Notes: generated from the sequence alone by a model not told the origin. A DNA stretch of 64,000 nt from Lachnospiraceae bacterium (GCA_011960625.1 BLMJ01000174.1:1-64000), one strand, 5' to 3'. Shown: positions 7,752 through 17,200, numbered from the stretch's first letter. Made by a program: numbers and translations.

Positions 7752-8489
7752 ATGTCAGGAGATAATTTGTTAAAGATTCTAAAGGAGAGCCGGTACACTA
7801 CAGTCCTGAGCGGGTTTGGCATGCTTCTGGAGAACGGCTATCCGTCCATTCGAGATGGTGATATGTCTTATGATATAGAAGAAAAATACGGATACTCTAT
7901 GGAAGAGATGTTTTCGAGCGCTTTTTACTCTACACGTAAGGAACAGTTTTATGAGTTTTACCGCAACGAGATGCTTAGCCAGCTAGAGACACCGCCGGGC
8001 AAGGGGTTTATGGAGATGGCGGAGCTTCAGAGAAGGGGAATGTTTCAGTGCATTATAACCAGACGAATCTATGGCCTGCCAGACAGGGCAGGGTGTTGGA
8101 ACGTGATTAACCTTCACGGAAGTGTGTATGATAATTTCTGTCCCCACTGTGGGAAGAAGTATCCGATGGAGTATGTTCGGGATTCGGCAAGGGTGCCGCT
8201 CTGTGAAGACTGTAAGACGCCAGTAAGGCCGAGAGTGTGTCTGTTTGGGGAGATGGTGGATAATGGCGTGATTACCAGGGCAGCAGAAGAGATTCTGAAG
8301 GCGGATGTGTTGTTGGTACTTGGCTCGCATCTAAATTCTTATCTGTGTAATCAGTTGATCAATTACTATGAAGGTGATAAGCTGATTCTGGTGAATGAGA
8401 CGCCGCATTATGCAGAGCGGCTGGCGAATATTATCATTCATGAGAGGGTAGATCGACTGCTGGAACAGCTGCGGATTAAACTGGGGTAG
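7752..8489 (+). CDS. Sir2-family protein with degenerate NAD/catalytic motifs
   Basis: A 245-residue protein with the sirtuin layout. A Rossmann start has the GAG-like motif altered to SGFG (20-23), followed by GYPSIR in place of the usual GIPxFR. A zinc ribbon is present at CPHC (130-133) and CEDC (151-154). RPRVCLFGE (159-167) and GSHLNSYLCN (191-200, for GTSLxVxP) follow. The catalytic His is kept in NLHGS (122), but the conserved TQNID reads TRRIY (103-107). The Asn and Asp that contact NAD and ribose are therefore gone. It may be inactive as a deacetylase or use another ligand. TTG 7734 is in frame upstream, but the AAGGAAGGTGAG ribosome site fits ATG 7752. Confidence 0.75.
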   Translation: MSGDNLLKILKESRYTTVLSGFGMLLENGYPSIRDGDMSYDIEEKYGYSMEEMFSSAFYSTRKEQFYEFYRNEMLSQLETPPGKGFMEMAELQRRGMFQCIITRRIYGLPDRAGCWNVINLHGSVYDNFCPHCGKKYPMEYVRDSARVPLCEDCKTPVRPRVCLFGEMVDNGVITRAAEEILKADVLLVLGSHLNSYLCNQLINYYEGDKLILVNETPHYAERLANIIIHERVDRLLEQLRIKLG

Positions 8490-8525
8490 AAGATCTGCGA
8501 AAAAGATAAATGAAGGAGATTAGAC

Positions 8526-9986
8526 ATGAACAAAGTTAGAACAAGATTTGCGCCGAGTCCTACGGGAAGAATGCATGTGGGTAATTTAAGGACTGCGCTT
8601 TATGCGTATCTGATTGCGAAGCATGAGGGAGGGGACTTTATGCTTCGAATTGAGGATACGGATCAGGAACGTTTTGTGGAGGGAGCATTGGAGATTATCT
8701 ACCATACCCTTGCGGAGACGGGACTTGTCCATGATGAGGGACCAGACAAGGATGGCGGAGTAGGGCCTTACGTACAGAGCGAGAGGAATGCCTCTGGTCT
8801 GTACCTAAAATATGCGAAGCAGTTGATTGAACAGGGGAATGCCTACTACTGCTTCTGTGACAAGGAGAGGCTTGAGTCCTTAAAGAGTAGTGTGTCAGAA
8901 GACGGGGGGACGCAGATTGTTGTCTATGACAAGCACTGCTTGTGTCTTAGCAAGGAGGAGGTAGAGGCGAACCTTAAGGCAGGCAAGCCCTATGTCATTC
9001 GTTTTAATATGCCTGCAGAGGGAACTACGACGTTTCAGGATGATATTTACGGGGAGATTACAGTTCCCAACGAAGAACTGGAGGATTTGATTCTGATTAA
9101 ATCCGACGGATATCCGACCTATAATTTTGCGAATGTGATTGACGACCATTTGATGGGAATCACCCATGTCGTACGGGGGAATGAATATCTGTCTTCAGCG
9201 CCGAAGTACAATAAGATTTATGAAGCGTTTGGGTGGGAGGTGCCTACCTATGTGCATTGTCCATTGATCACGGATGAGAATCATAAGAAGCTGAGTAAGC
9301 GGTGCGGACATTCTTCTTACGAGGATTTGATTGAGCAGGGCTTTATCACGGAGGCCGTGGTGAACTATGTGGCGCTGCTTGGGTGGTGTCCCGTAGGGAA
9401 TCAGGAGATTTTTTCTTTGGATGAGCTGGTGAAGGAGTTTGATTACCGCCATATGAGCAAGTCGCCGGCAGTATTTGATATTGTGAAGCTAAGATGGATG
9501 AATGGAGAGTATTTTAAGGCGATGGAAGAAGAAAGGTTCTACGAGATGGCCAAGCCATACATCCAGGAGGTGGTGTCGAAGGACTATGACCTTAAAAAGA
9601 TTGCAGCGCTTGTGAGGACCAGGATTGAGGTATTTCCGGATATTCGGGAGCAGATTGATTTCTTTGAGGAGCTTTTGGAGTACGATACGTCTATGTACTG
9701 CCATAAGAAGATGAAGACCAATGAGGAGAAGTCCTTAGCAGTACTCAAAGAAGTTCTGCCTCTTCTTGAAGCGCAGGAAGATTTCAGTAACGATGGGCTG
9801 TTCAATGTCCTGAAGGGTTATGTAGACGAGAAGGGGTATAAGACAGGTTATGTGATGTGGCCTATTCGGACAGCAGTCTCCGGAAAACAGAATACCCCAG
9901 GCGGTGCGACTGAGATTATGGAGATCATTGGTAAAGAAGAATCGCTTAAGAGAATCCAAAAAGGGATTGAGTTGTTAAGCAGATAA
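8526..9986 (+). CDS. gltX: Glutamyl-tRNA synthetase
   Basis: A 486-residue class I aminoacyl-tRNA synthetase. It has the Glu-type N-terminus [14 protein letters not shown] (HIGH motif as HVGN), the RIEDTDQER element, and a KMSKS-equivalent at KLSKR (around residue 260). The length is normal for GluRS. It charges tRNA-Glu and possibly tRNA-Gln if GatCAB is present. GAAGGAG precedes ATG 8526. The helicase gene starts 9 bases after its stop, so the two are probably co-transcribed. Confidence 0.95.
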   Translation: MNKVRTRFAPSPTGRMHVGNLRTALYAYLIAKHEGGDFMLRIEDTDQERFVEGALEIIYHTLAETGLVHDEGPDKDGGVGPYVQSERNASGLYLKYAKQLIEQGNAYYCFCDKERLESLKSSVSEDGGTQIVVYDKHCLCLSKEEVEANLKAGKPYVIRFNMPAEGTTTFQDDIYGEITVPNEELEDLILIKSDGYPTYNFANVIDDHLMGITHVVRGNEYLSSAPKYNKIYEAFGWEVPTYVHCPLITDENHKKLSKRCGHSSYEDLIEQGFITEAVVNYVALLGWCPVGNQEIFSLDELVKEFDYRHMSKSPAVFDIVKLRWMNGEYFKAMEEERFYEMAKPYIQEVVSKDYDLKKIAALVRTRIEVFPDIREQIDFFEELLEYDTSMYCHKKMKTNEEKSLAVLKEVLPLLEAQEDFSNDGLFNVLKGYVDEKGYKTGYVMWPIRTAVSGKQNTPGGATEIMEIIGKEESLKRIQKGIELLSR

Positions 9987-9995
9987 GGGGAGTCT

Positions 9996-11843
9996 ATGAG
10001 TTTAAATCGTGCTCAGAGTACGGCGGTTGCCCACAAGGAAGGGCCATGTATGGTTCTCGCCGGTCCCGGTTCCGGGAAAACTCTCACCATTGCAAAGAGA
10101 ATTGAATATCTAATCACTAAGTATAGGGTAAGGCCAGAAGAGATTCTGGTCATTACCTTTACAAAGTATGCGGCGAATGAGATGAAGGAGCGTTTCTTTA
10201 AGGTTATGGGAAAAACAGGTATTCCTGTGACTTTTGGGACCTTCCACGGTATCTATTATGGAATTTTGAAATGGGCATATCAGTTGAACCAGGGGAATCT
10301 GCTGACGGAGGAGGAGAAAGAGGCCCTGCTTCGGCAGATTACGGCTCAGCTTGGGTTTGAGATGCTTTTAGAGTCTGGGGATGAGAAGGATGCTCTTCGG
10401 GAACTGGCCGCCGAGGTGGGAAATATAAAGAACGAATGCCGTGATATCGAAGCCTATGAGTCGAAGCGATACGGTGTGTCCAGATTTCGGGAATTGTACC
10501 GGCTCTATGAGAGTGAAAAGAAAAAACTTAAGAAGATTGATTTTGAAGATATGTTAAGCTTATGCCGGGAATTATTTTTGGAAAGACCGGATATCCTAAA
10601 GAAATGGCAGGAGAAGTTTTGCTATATTTTAGTTGATGAATTTCAGGATGTCAATCAAGCCCAGTATGATGTGGTGAGAATGCTTGCTGCACCGCAGGAT
10701 AACCTGTTTGTGGTGGGGGATGACGACCAGTCCATCTATGGGTTTCGGGGAGCAAAGCCGGGAATCATGATGGAATTTACAAAGGACTATCCCAAGGCTA
10801 GACAGATTTTGCTGGATATTAACTATCGTTCCACCGAACATATTGTAAATGGTGCGCTTCGAGTGATTGGTCACAATGAAAAGCGGTATGGCAAGAAGAT
10901 CAGGGCGCAGAAGGGAAAGGGAGAGACGATTCATATACAGGAGGTACAGGATCCGTCGGCGGAAGGGGAGTATGTCCTGGAGACAATCAGAGAATATCAG
11001 GAGAAGGGAATCCCTTATGAGGAGATGGCTGTGCTATATCGGACAAGCCTGGATGCAAGGGCTGTTACAGAAGCCTTGGCAAAGGGACAGATTCCTTTCG
11101 TTATGAAGGAGAACATTCGCAGCTTGTATGACCATTTTATCGGAATGGATCTGATGAGTTACCTCCGTATGTCTCAGGAGGGCTGTAAGCGGAGATATCT
11201 TCTTCGGATTGCCAACAGGCCTAAGAGATATCTCAGCCGAGAGAGTATGGAGGGCCAGGTTAGTTATGAATCACTGCGGAATTTTTACTGTGACAAGGCC
11301 TGGATGCTAGACAGGATTGACCAGTTGGAATGGGAGCTTAAGATGCTTAAGGACAAGGCGCCTTACGCCGCGCTTCAGTATATCCGAAAAGGGATGGGGT
11401 ATGATGATTTTCTGAGGGAGTATGCCGTTAGCCATAAGATTTCCAAGGAGGAGTTGTTGGAGATTGCGGATGAGATTCAAGAGAGCGCAAAGGAATATCG
11501 AACGATTGGGGAATGGTTTGACCATGTGGAGAATTATAAGGCAGTGTTAAGTGAGCAGAAGGCCAAGAGGTGGAGCCAGACGAAGGAAGATAACGGGGTT
11601 GCTCTTTTGACGATGCATGGCGCAAAGGGTCTGGAATATGAACTGGTATTCATTATTCAGGGAAATGAGGGAAGCATGCCTTACCGGAAAGCCAAGGGGA
11701 AGGAAGAGCTTGAGGAGGAGCGGCGGATGTTCTATGTGGCTATGACCAGAGCAAAGAGCAGGCTCGTCATTAGTTATGTGAAAGAAAAAAACGGAAAAGA
11801 TATCAGCCCTTCCCGTTTTATTGAAGAATTACTCCTCGTCTAG
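9996..11843 (+). CDS. UvrD/PcrA-like superfamily I DNA helicase
   Basis: A 615-residue ATP-dependent helicase, shorter than PcrA/UvrD (about 720-750). Motif Q/I is LNRAQSTAV...GPGSGKT, motif Ia ITFTKYAANEM, motif II VDEFQDVN, motif III VGDDDQSIYGFRGA, motif IV INYRST, motif V TMHGAKGLEY and motif VI MTRAKSRL. The C-terminal extension of PcrA is absent, so it belongs to the compact UvrD-like family common in Clostridia. Its last 15 bases overlap the convergent DUF1292 gene. Confidence 0.9.
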   Translation: MSLNRAQSTAVAHKEGPCMVLAGPGSGKTLTIAKRIEYLITKYRVRPEEILVITFTKYAANEMKERFFKVMGKTGIPVTFGTFHGIYYGILKWAYQLNQGNLLTEEEKEALLRQITAQLGFEMLLESGDEKDALRELAAEVGNIKNECRDIEAYESKRYGVSRFRELYRLYESEKKKLKKIDFEDMLSLCRELFLERPDILKKWQEKFCYILVDEFQDVNQAQYDVVRMLAAPQDNLFVVGDDDQSIYGFRGAKPGIMMEFTKDYPKARQILLDINYRSTEHIVNGALRVIGHNEKRYGKKIRAQKGKGETIHIQEVQDPSAEGEYVLETIREYQEKGIPYEEMAVLYRTSLDARAVTEALAKGQIPFVMKENIRSLYDHFIGMDLMSYLRMSQEGCKRRYLLRIANRPKRYLSRESMEGQVSYESLRNFYCDKAWMLDRIDQLEWELKMLKDKAPYAALQYIRKGMGYDDFLREYAVSHKISKEELLEIADEIQESAKEYRTIGEWFDHVENYKAVLSEQKAKRWSQTKEDNGVALLTMHGAKGLEYELVFIIQGNEGSMPYRKAKGKEELEEERRMFYVAMTRAKSRLVISYVKEKNGKDISPSRFIEELLLV

Positions 11844-12116
11844 CTCCTCAAATTCCTGTGTGTCCATCCATTCGTCGAATGCATCCGCAGCAATCTCATA
11901 TTCTTCGTCATCTACGATATTTTCAAGTTCGGGTTCGCCTTCAGGTGTCTCCACATAACGGTAGAGGTAGACGTCGCCTTCTTCGGTATTACCTTCTTCA
12001 TCCATGGGAAGTAAAGCTATGTATTCCTTGTCGGCGGCCTCGAACAGTGTAAGAATCGCACATTTTACGACTTCATCGTTGTCAAGCGTCAGTTCGACTG
12101 TCATGTATTCATCCAT
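11829..12116 (-). CDS. DUF1292 family acidic protein
   Basis: A 95-residue, very acidic protein whose core (TVELTLDNDEVVKCAILTLF, then YIALLPMDEEGN...VYLYRY) is the DUF1292 (YrzB-like) pattern. That family is small and conserved in Firmicutes, with unknown function. GGAGACGG lies upstream of ATG 12116. The 3' end overlaps the end of the helicase gene on the other strand by 15 bases. Confidence 0.85.
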   Translation of the reverse strand: MDEYMTVELTLDNDEVVKCAILTLFEAADKEYIALLPMDEEGNTEEGDVYLYRYVETPEGEPELENIVDDEEYEIAADAFDEWMDTQEFEELDEE

Positions 12117-12268
12117 AGTATCCGTCTCCTTTATTTTTAGATACTTTTACTGTACCAAAGGAAAGGAGAAAATGCAAGAAGGTTTTGAAAGTTACTATTC
12201 ACAGCAACATAAAAATGTTGTAGAATAATAGGAGGATATGCGAAAAAGGCATAAGGAGGAAGAAGAAT

Positions 12269-13276
12269 ATGAGAAAAAGGAAAATGGTTAGAGCATTGCT
12301 GATGCTCGTATGCATTTTCGTATTGTCCGCATGCAAGAAGAACGTTGGAACGCCTGAGGATAACGCGGTGTCTGACGAGTCTTCGGAGACAGAAGAGCTT
12401 GCAGAGGATAACGATACATATGTGTTTGGTTTCTCAGGGATTGATATGGAGAATCCTTATTTTATAACATTGGAATCAGCGATCAGGGAGGTGATCGAGA
12501 AGGAGGGATATGAGCTTATTACGAAGGATCCGGCTTCAAATCCAAAAGACCAGGAAGCGCAGATTGAGGAAATGATTCGGGAGGGGATTGATGGAATTTT
12601 TCTATGTCCTGTGGATTGGGAGGCAATTACGCCGGTGCTTGATACTTTGAAGGAGGCGAATGTAAGGATTATCAATGTGGATACACAGGTGAAAGAGATG
12701 GATTATGTGGACGCCTATATCGGATCTAATAACGTGGAGGCAGGATATGTCTGCGGAGAGGATTTGATTGAGAGATGCCCGGAGGGCGGGAAGGTAGCGA
12801 TTCTAGAGTGCCCGACCCAAAATTCTATCAACGACCGTATTACAGGCTTCGAGGAGGCGATTGCCGCAGCAGCCAAAGGCTTTGAGGTGGTGGAGAGGGT
12901 GGACACCAACGGGGAATTTGAAAAAGCGCTGGAGGCGGCGAAAGAGATTCTCGAAAAGTACCCTGATGTATCGGCAATCATGTGCGGCAATGACCAACTT
13001 GCGGTTGCGGCGAAGACGGCAGTGAATCTTGCGAATTTGAAGACGGTGGTTATCTATGGGGTGGACGGCTCACCGGACATTAAGAAGGAATTAAAGAAAG
13101 CGGATGGACAGATTGCAGGAACGGCGGCCCAGTCGCCAATCAATATTGGAAAGACGGCGGCAAAGACGGCGGTTGCAATGTTGAATGGGGAAGACTATGA
13201 GAGGGAGATTTTCGAAGAAGTTTTTATGATTGACAAGGACAATGTTGAGATGTATGGAGTAGACGGATGGCAGTAG
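12269..13276 (+). CDS. Sugar ABC transporter substrate-binding lipoprotein (RbsB-like)
   Basis: A 335-residue protein with a lipoprotein signal peptide (basic MRKRK start, hydrophobic stretch, lipobox LSAC at about 19-22). An acidic linker follows, then a periplasmic-binding-protein type 1 fold: GFSGIDMENPYF, REGIDGIFLCPVDW, INVDTQV, AYIGSNNVEAGYV, KVAILECPTQN, AIMCGNDQLAVAA, YGVDGSPD. It resembles ribose/galactose-type binding proteins. No ATPase or permease genes lie nearby, so it is an orphan. Its partners are elsewhere or it acts in sensing. A short in-frame-shifted ATG with its own ribosome site (12238) overlaps the start region, but the resulting peptide is only 17 codons. Confidence 0.85.
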   Translation: MRKRKMVRALLMLVCIFVLSACKKNVGTPEDNAVSDESSETEELAEDNDTYVFGFSGIDMENPYFITLESAIREVIEKEGYELITKDPASNPKDQEAQIEEMIREGIDGIFLCPVDWEAITPVLDTLKEANVRIINVDTQVKEMDYVDAYIGSNNVEAGYVCGEDLIERCPEGGKVAILECPTQNSINDRITGFEEAIAAAAKGFEVVERVDTNGEFEKALEAAKEILEKYPDVSAIMCGNDQLAVAAKTAVNLANLKTVVIYGVDGSPDIKKELKKADGQIAGTAAQSPINIGKTAAKTAVAMLNGEDYEREIFEEVFMIDKDNVEMYGVDGWQ

Positions 13277-13336
13277 AGAGGCTGATTTTGTAGCAATAGC
13301 TGTATGGTTCCGGAAGAGAGCAGGAGGATTTAAGGC

Positions 13337-15121
13337 ATGAAGGAGATACAGGGGAGACCCTTACCGTTAGGAACTACAATGATAGGAAATATTGTGAATT
13401 TTTCTGTGGCTGTGCCTCAGGAGAAGGAGTGTCAGTTATTGATTTACCGTGCTGGGGCCAAGAAACCATATGCTGTTTATGAAATGAAACGGGAGCTTGG
13501 GGAGGTTCGTTATCTTGCCCTGGAGGGTATCGTACCATCAAAGTTTGAATATAATTATCGGATCGGGGGAGAAGTTGTGCTCGATCCATATGTGAAAGCA
13601 ATCGCCGGACGGGAAGTCTGGGGGCGTAGGCGTGATGTACAGAAACATGAGGTTCGGGGGATTCTGTACGATAAAGAATATGACTGGGAGGGAGATATGC
13701 CGTTGTGCCTGCCATATCATAGCGTGGTTGCCTACAGCCTGCATGTTCGGGGATTTACAAAGCATGTGTCCTCCAGAGTAAAAAGCAGAGGGACTTTTCA
13801 GGGAGTGGTGGAGAAGCTGCCCTATCTTAAGGATTTGGGGATTAACCAGATTCATTGTATGCCGGTCTATAATTTTGAAGAGTGTATGCAGTATCGGAAT
13901 TATTGGGGATATGGTTCTGCATATTGGTTCGCGCCCAAGAGTTCCTATGCGAAATCAAAAGATGCGGTGCAGGAATTGAAGGATATGGTCAAGGCATGCC
14001 ACAAGGCGGGGATTGAAGTGGCGCTTGAGATGCCGTTTACGGAGGAAGCTTCAAAACAGATGATGGAGGAGTGCTTAAGATACTATATGATTGAGTATCA
14101 CATAGACGGTTTCATCTTGAACCCACAGATTGCGCCGATGGAGGCTATTTATGCGGATCCGATTTTGAAGAAGACGAAGATTATGATTCACCGGATTGAT
14201 TTTCAGACGGTCATGCGCCGTTTTCTGAAAGGAGACGAGGGAATGGTGGAGGGAGTCATGCACTGGCTTCGGCACATTTCTAAGAAAGATGGAATTTTCA
14301 ACTGCATTACGAATCAAAATGGTTTTACCTTGTATGATTTGGTGTCTTACGACAGAAAGCATAACGAGGCCAACGGGGAGAATAATCAAGACGGGCCGGA
14401 ATATAATTATAGCTGGAACTGCGGGGCGGAGGGAATGACGAGGAAGAAGGCGATTGCCAGTCTGCGGGAGCAGCAGATGAAGAATGCATTCTTCCTGCTT
14501 TTGCTGGCCCAGGGGACGCCTTGTATTCTTGCGGGGGATGAGTTTGGGAATACACAGAAGGGCAATAATAATGTGTACTGCCAGGATAATTCTACGGGAT
14601 GGACAGATTGGAGCCGTTTAGAACAGAAGAAGGAGTTTCATGATTTCGTAAAGAAATTGATTGCCGTCAGGAAGCGGTATCCGGTGTTTTGGCCGAAAGA
14701 GGAGATGTGCGGCATGAATCAGGCAAGGTGCGGTATTCCAGACGTGTCTTATCACGGGGAGAGTGCGTGGCGGGTTCCCTCGGAGGTGTTTAGCCGCCAG
14801 CTTGGAGTCTTTTATAGTGGGGCAGCCGCCGGCGGGGAGGATTGTTTTATCGCTTATAATATGCACTGGATTGAACATTCATTTGCACTTCCGGCCCTTC
14901 CGCGGGAGAAGAAGTGGTATAAGATTGCCTCCACGAAGGAGGGGATTCTTGACGAAGCAGAGTGCCTTGGAAACCAGAGAACGGTGGTCTTGAAGGAACG
15001 AATGATTATGGTATTTGCAGGTAGGGTAGAGCATGGAACAAAAGTGGATAGAAGCGGTGAAAAAAATAGGTCTAACGTCGTATCAGTTAAAGTGGATTGC
15101 GATTGTAACGATGCTGATTGA
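13337..15121 (+). CDS. GH13 debranching-type (GlgX/isoamylase-like) protein lacking catalytic residues
   Basis: A 594-residue protein. A CBM48-like N-terminal domain (about 1-115) precedes a GH13 barrel with strong isoamylase/GlgX signatures, e.g. FTLYDLVSYDRKHNEANG (residues 330-347) and QGTPCILAGDEFGNTQKGNNN (392-412). The four catalytic regions are degenerate. Region I is EVALEMPFTE (227-236) instead of D-x-x-x-N-H. Region II reads DGFILNPQ (257-264) with no Arg/Asp pair. Region III has no acidic residue in context. Region IV has QN (327-328) where HD is invariant. It should not hydrolyse alpha-glucans and may be a glycan-binding or regulatory pseudoenzyme. The last 30 codons overlap the next gene, suggesting a shifted stop. 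Confidence 0.75.
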   Translation: MKEIQGRPLPLGTTMIGNIVNFSVAVPQEKECQLLIYRAGAKKPYAVYEMKRELGEVRYLALEGIVPSKFEYNYRIGGEVVLDPYVKAIAGREVWGRRRDVQKHEVRGILYDKEYDWEGDMPLCLPYHSVVAYSLHVRGFTKHVSSRVKSRGTFQGVVEKLPYLKDLGINQIHCMPVYNFEECMQYRNYWGYGSAYWFAPKSSYAKSKDAVQELKDMVKACHKAGIEVALEMPFTEEASKQMMEECLRYYMIEYHIDGFILNPQIAPMEAIYADPILKKTKIMIHRIDFQTVMRRFLKGDEGMVEGVMHWLRHISKKDGIFNCITNQNGFTLYDLVSYDRKHNEANGENNQDGPEYNYSWNCGAEGMTRKKAIASLREQQMKNAFFLLLLAQGTPCILAGDEFGNTQKGNNNVYCQDNSTGWTDWSRLEQKKEFHDFVKKLIAVRKRYPVFWPKEEMCGMNQARCGIPDVSYHGESAWRVPSEVFSRQLGVFYSGAAAGGEDCFIAYNMHWIEHSFALPALPREKKWYKIASTKEGILDEAECLGNQRTVVLKERMIMVFAGRVEHGTKVDRSGEKNRSNVVSVKVDCDCNDAD

Positions 15122-15707
15122 CCATGTTGGCGCGGTTTTATTTCCGAGAGAGTGGGTTTTCCGTTATATAGGGCGTATTTCATTTCCTATTTTTTGTTTT
15201 CTTTTGACGCAAGGATTCATATATACTCGTGATATTCGAAAGTATATGGTAAGGCTTGGCGTATTTTCCATTCTCTCGGAGATTCCCTATGACTTGGCGT
15301 TTCATGGAAAGCTTGTGGATTTGGAATATCAAAATGTTTTTTTTACATTACTGCTTGGCGTAATCTTGATGTATATGCTGGAGCGTACCAAAGAACTGCC
15401 CCTTAGGATATTTATCATTCTACTAGTCATGACTGCGGCGGATATTCTGCGGACGGATTATGGTTATAGGGGGATTCTTTTGATCGCTTTGCTCTATCTG
15501 CTGCAGGAGAAGCTGTGGATTAAGACTATGTGCGGCGCTGTATGGAATTTCGTATGGAATGGCAGTATTCAGGGCTATGGCGCGCTGGCTATGATTCCCA
15601 TTGCTTTGTATAACGGGGAGCCTGGAAGAAAGATGAAGTATTTTTTCTATGTGTTTTATCCGGCGCATCTGGTGGTTTTGTTTCTGATTCATAGAATGTT
15701 GTTTTGA
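15033..15707 (+). CDS. TraX family integral membrane protein
   Basis: A 224-residue protein with about six hydrophobic segments. The TraX-family core reads QLKWIAIVTMLIDHVGAVLFP...RYIGRISFPIFCFLLTQGF, with SEIPYDLAFHG in the middle. TraX of F plasmid acetylates pilin, while chromosomal TraX-like proteins of Firmicutes are uncharacterised acyltransferase-like membrane proteins. It begins inside the 3' end of the GH13-like gene (89-base overlap), with AGGTAGGG upstream of ATG 15033. Confidence 0.85.
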   Translation: MEQKWIEAVKKIGLTSYQLKWIAIVTMLIDHVGAVLFPREWVFRYIGRISFPIFCFLLTQGFIYTRDIRKYMVRLGVFSILSEIPYDLAFHGKLVDLEYQNVFFTLLLGVILMYMLERTKELPLRIFIILLVMTAADILRTDYGYRGILLIALLYLLQEKLWIKTMCGAVWNFVWNGSIQGYGALAMIPIALYNGEPGRKMKYFFYVFYPAHLVVLFLIHRMLF

Positions 15708-15746
15708 TGGAATGGTCGAGGATATAATAAAGGAGAATGAGTGTAT

Positions 15747-16298
15747 ATGAAAGCATGGCAGCATTTTAGGACAATCAATCATCATAGGCTGCTGGTCATG
15801 AAAGGATGTTTTAAGGTCGGCCTGTACCGGCAAGGGCTGCTTCATGATTTGTCCAAGTATTCCCCCTCGGAGTTTCTGGTGGGGTGCAGGTATTATCAGG
15901 GAACCAGAAGCCCGAATAATGCGGAACGGGAGGATATTGGGTATTCAAGGGCGTGGCTTCATCACAAAGGGAGAAATCGGCATCACTATGAATACTGGAT
16001 TGATTATAGTACAAACCCAGAGGAAGGGATTATCGGTATGAAGATGCCGGTGCGGTATGTGATTGAGATGTTCATTGATCGAATTGCGGCGGCTAAGACT
16101 TACCGAGGGAGTAAGTATGAGGATTCTTATCCTTTGGAGTACTATGAGAAGGGTGTGGCAAGGCTTGGAAGGATGGTTCACCCGGAGACGGCAAAGCTTT
16201 TGCATTTCTTACTTAAGATGCTGGCAAGGGACGGGGAAGAGAAGACCTTTGGGTATATACGGAGCAGAGTTTTGGGGAAATACAATGTTCAGAAGTAA
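15747..16298 (+). CDS. DUF5662 family protein
   Basis: A 183-residue soluble protein. Its conserved pattern of LLHDLSKYSPSEF (about 33-45), an AWLHHKGRNRHHYEYW His cluster (about 70-85), and MFIDRIAAAKTYRG matches DUF5662, a clostridial family of unknown function. The HD and clustered His residues suggest a metal site reminiscent of HD-domain phosphohydrolases, but this is inference. GTG 15741 is also in frame, but the AAAGGAG at 15729-15735 favours ATG 15747. A bidirectional terminator follows. Confidence 0.75.
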   Translation: MKAWQHFRTINHHRLLVMKGCFKVGLYRQGLLHDLSKYSPSEFLVGCRYYQGTRSPNNAEREDIGYSRAWLHHKGRNRHHYEYWIDYSTNPEEGIIGMKMPVRYVIEMFIDRIAAAKTYRGSKYEDSYPLEYYEKGVARLGRMVHPETAKLLHFLLKMLARDGEEKTFGYIRSRVLGKYNVQK

Positions 16299-16401
16299 AC
16301 CTGCCTTAAATGATGAAAAGCGTACATAGACTCCGTTATAGTAACCGTATGACAACAATATGCTGTGGTTTCTTTTGTTAGAGAATGAACGAAAGACAAT
16401 A

Positions 16402-16452
16402 GATACAAAATAGTCCCCAATTTGCAGACTATTTTGTATCGTTCATTTTTTA
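16402..16452. terminator. Bidirectional intrinsic terminator
   Basis: A perfect 14-bp stem, 16402-16415 (GATACAAAATAGTC) with 16427-16440, has an 11-base loop and is followed by CATTTTTTAT on the + strand. On the - strand it serves the decayed acetyltransferase gene, so it separates DUF5662 from the decayed patch in both directions. Confidence 0.8.
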
Positions 16453-16870
16453 TAATCTTGGATATAACAGTTTATCAAAGGCTAATTTTTCGCTTCCTTG
16501 AAAAATAACCTTACCGCAATTAGCAAAGCCATTCTTTTTTAAAATATGCTGCATTCGTTTGTTGGAGAAATCTGTATCTACTCTGATATACCATATGTCA
16601 TTTTGGATACAAAGTTTTTCTATCAGCTTAAATGTAATATCTGTCAAACCAATTCCTCGGAACTCTTTTTGAAATGCCATTCGATGAATAACGGCATACG
16701 GCTTTTTGCTCTCCATGTCCCATGAATTTTCGCATATGCAGGTTCTCCAGAAAAATCAAATAATCCGTCCATTGGGTAAATCCTTGTTCATTTTGGAAAT
16801 TTTTACCGTCCTTAATTATATCCATACATATTTCAAGATCGTTCATTTGCGCCAGTTCAAGTACATTCAT
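16450..16870 (-). pseudogene. GNAT acetyltransferase, internally deleted and frameshifted
   Basis: The N-terminal part (MNVLELAQMNDLEICMDII...GFTQWTDY, from ATG 16870) is in one frame. A short piece reading DFSGEPAYAKIHG is in a second frame. The C-terminal half (ESKKPYAVIHRMAFQKEFRGIGL...ILKKNGF, 16450-16716) is in a third. Together they make a GNAT acetyltransferase missing roughly 40 central residues between TQWTDY and the DFSGEPAY strand, with frameshifts. The acetyl-CoA loop survives as QKEFRGIGL. No functional product is expected. Confidence 0.75.
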
Positions 16871-16888
16871 TATCAAAAGCTTCCTGTA

Positions 16889-17200
16889 CCATTTATTATA
16901 AATGAGCAAAAGTGTATCTTCCGACAGATTTTCGAAAGGTATCTAAATCAAAAATCAATAATGCTTGATTATACGATTGAGTTATGGAGTATACACACCA
17001 TTAAGAGTCTGGTTAAAAATAATGTAGGTGTTTCTTTTTTGCCTACCTTTGCTGTTCAAAAGGAGCTGAAGGATGGCGAACTTGTGGAAATTAAGACAGA
17101 TATTTCAGATATTCAAATCTCGGCTGTATGCGGTTATAATAAAAATAAGTGGATGAGTCCTGCAATGGATTATTTTCTTAAACTCATAAAAATTTGTTAA
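16889..17200 (+). pseudogene. LysR-type regulator, C-terminal fragment
   Basis: About 103 codons from PFIINEQKC (16889) to TAA 17200 match the effector-binding half of a LysR regulator. The landmarks are FRQIFERYL, TIKSLVKNNVGVSFLPTFAV, LVEIKTD and an aromatic/Lys-rich C-terminus ending at DYFLKLIKIC. The DNA-binding helix-turn-helix half is absent. The fragment abuts the start of the broken GNAT gene on the other strand within 20 bases, marking a deletion or insertion junction. Confidence 0.7.

Noticed and set aside
12238..12291. A 17-codon frame with its own AGGAGG site overlapping the start of the sugar-binding lipoprotein
   Set aside because: Too short and charged to support as a gene; it looks like a fortuitous duplicate of the ribosome site and start.
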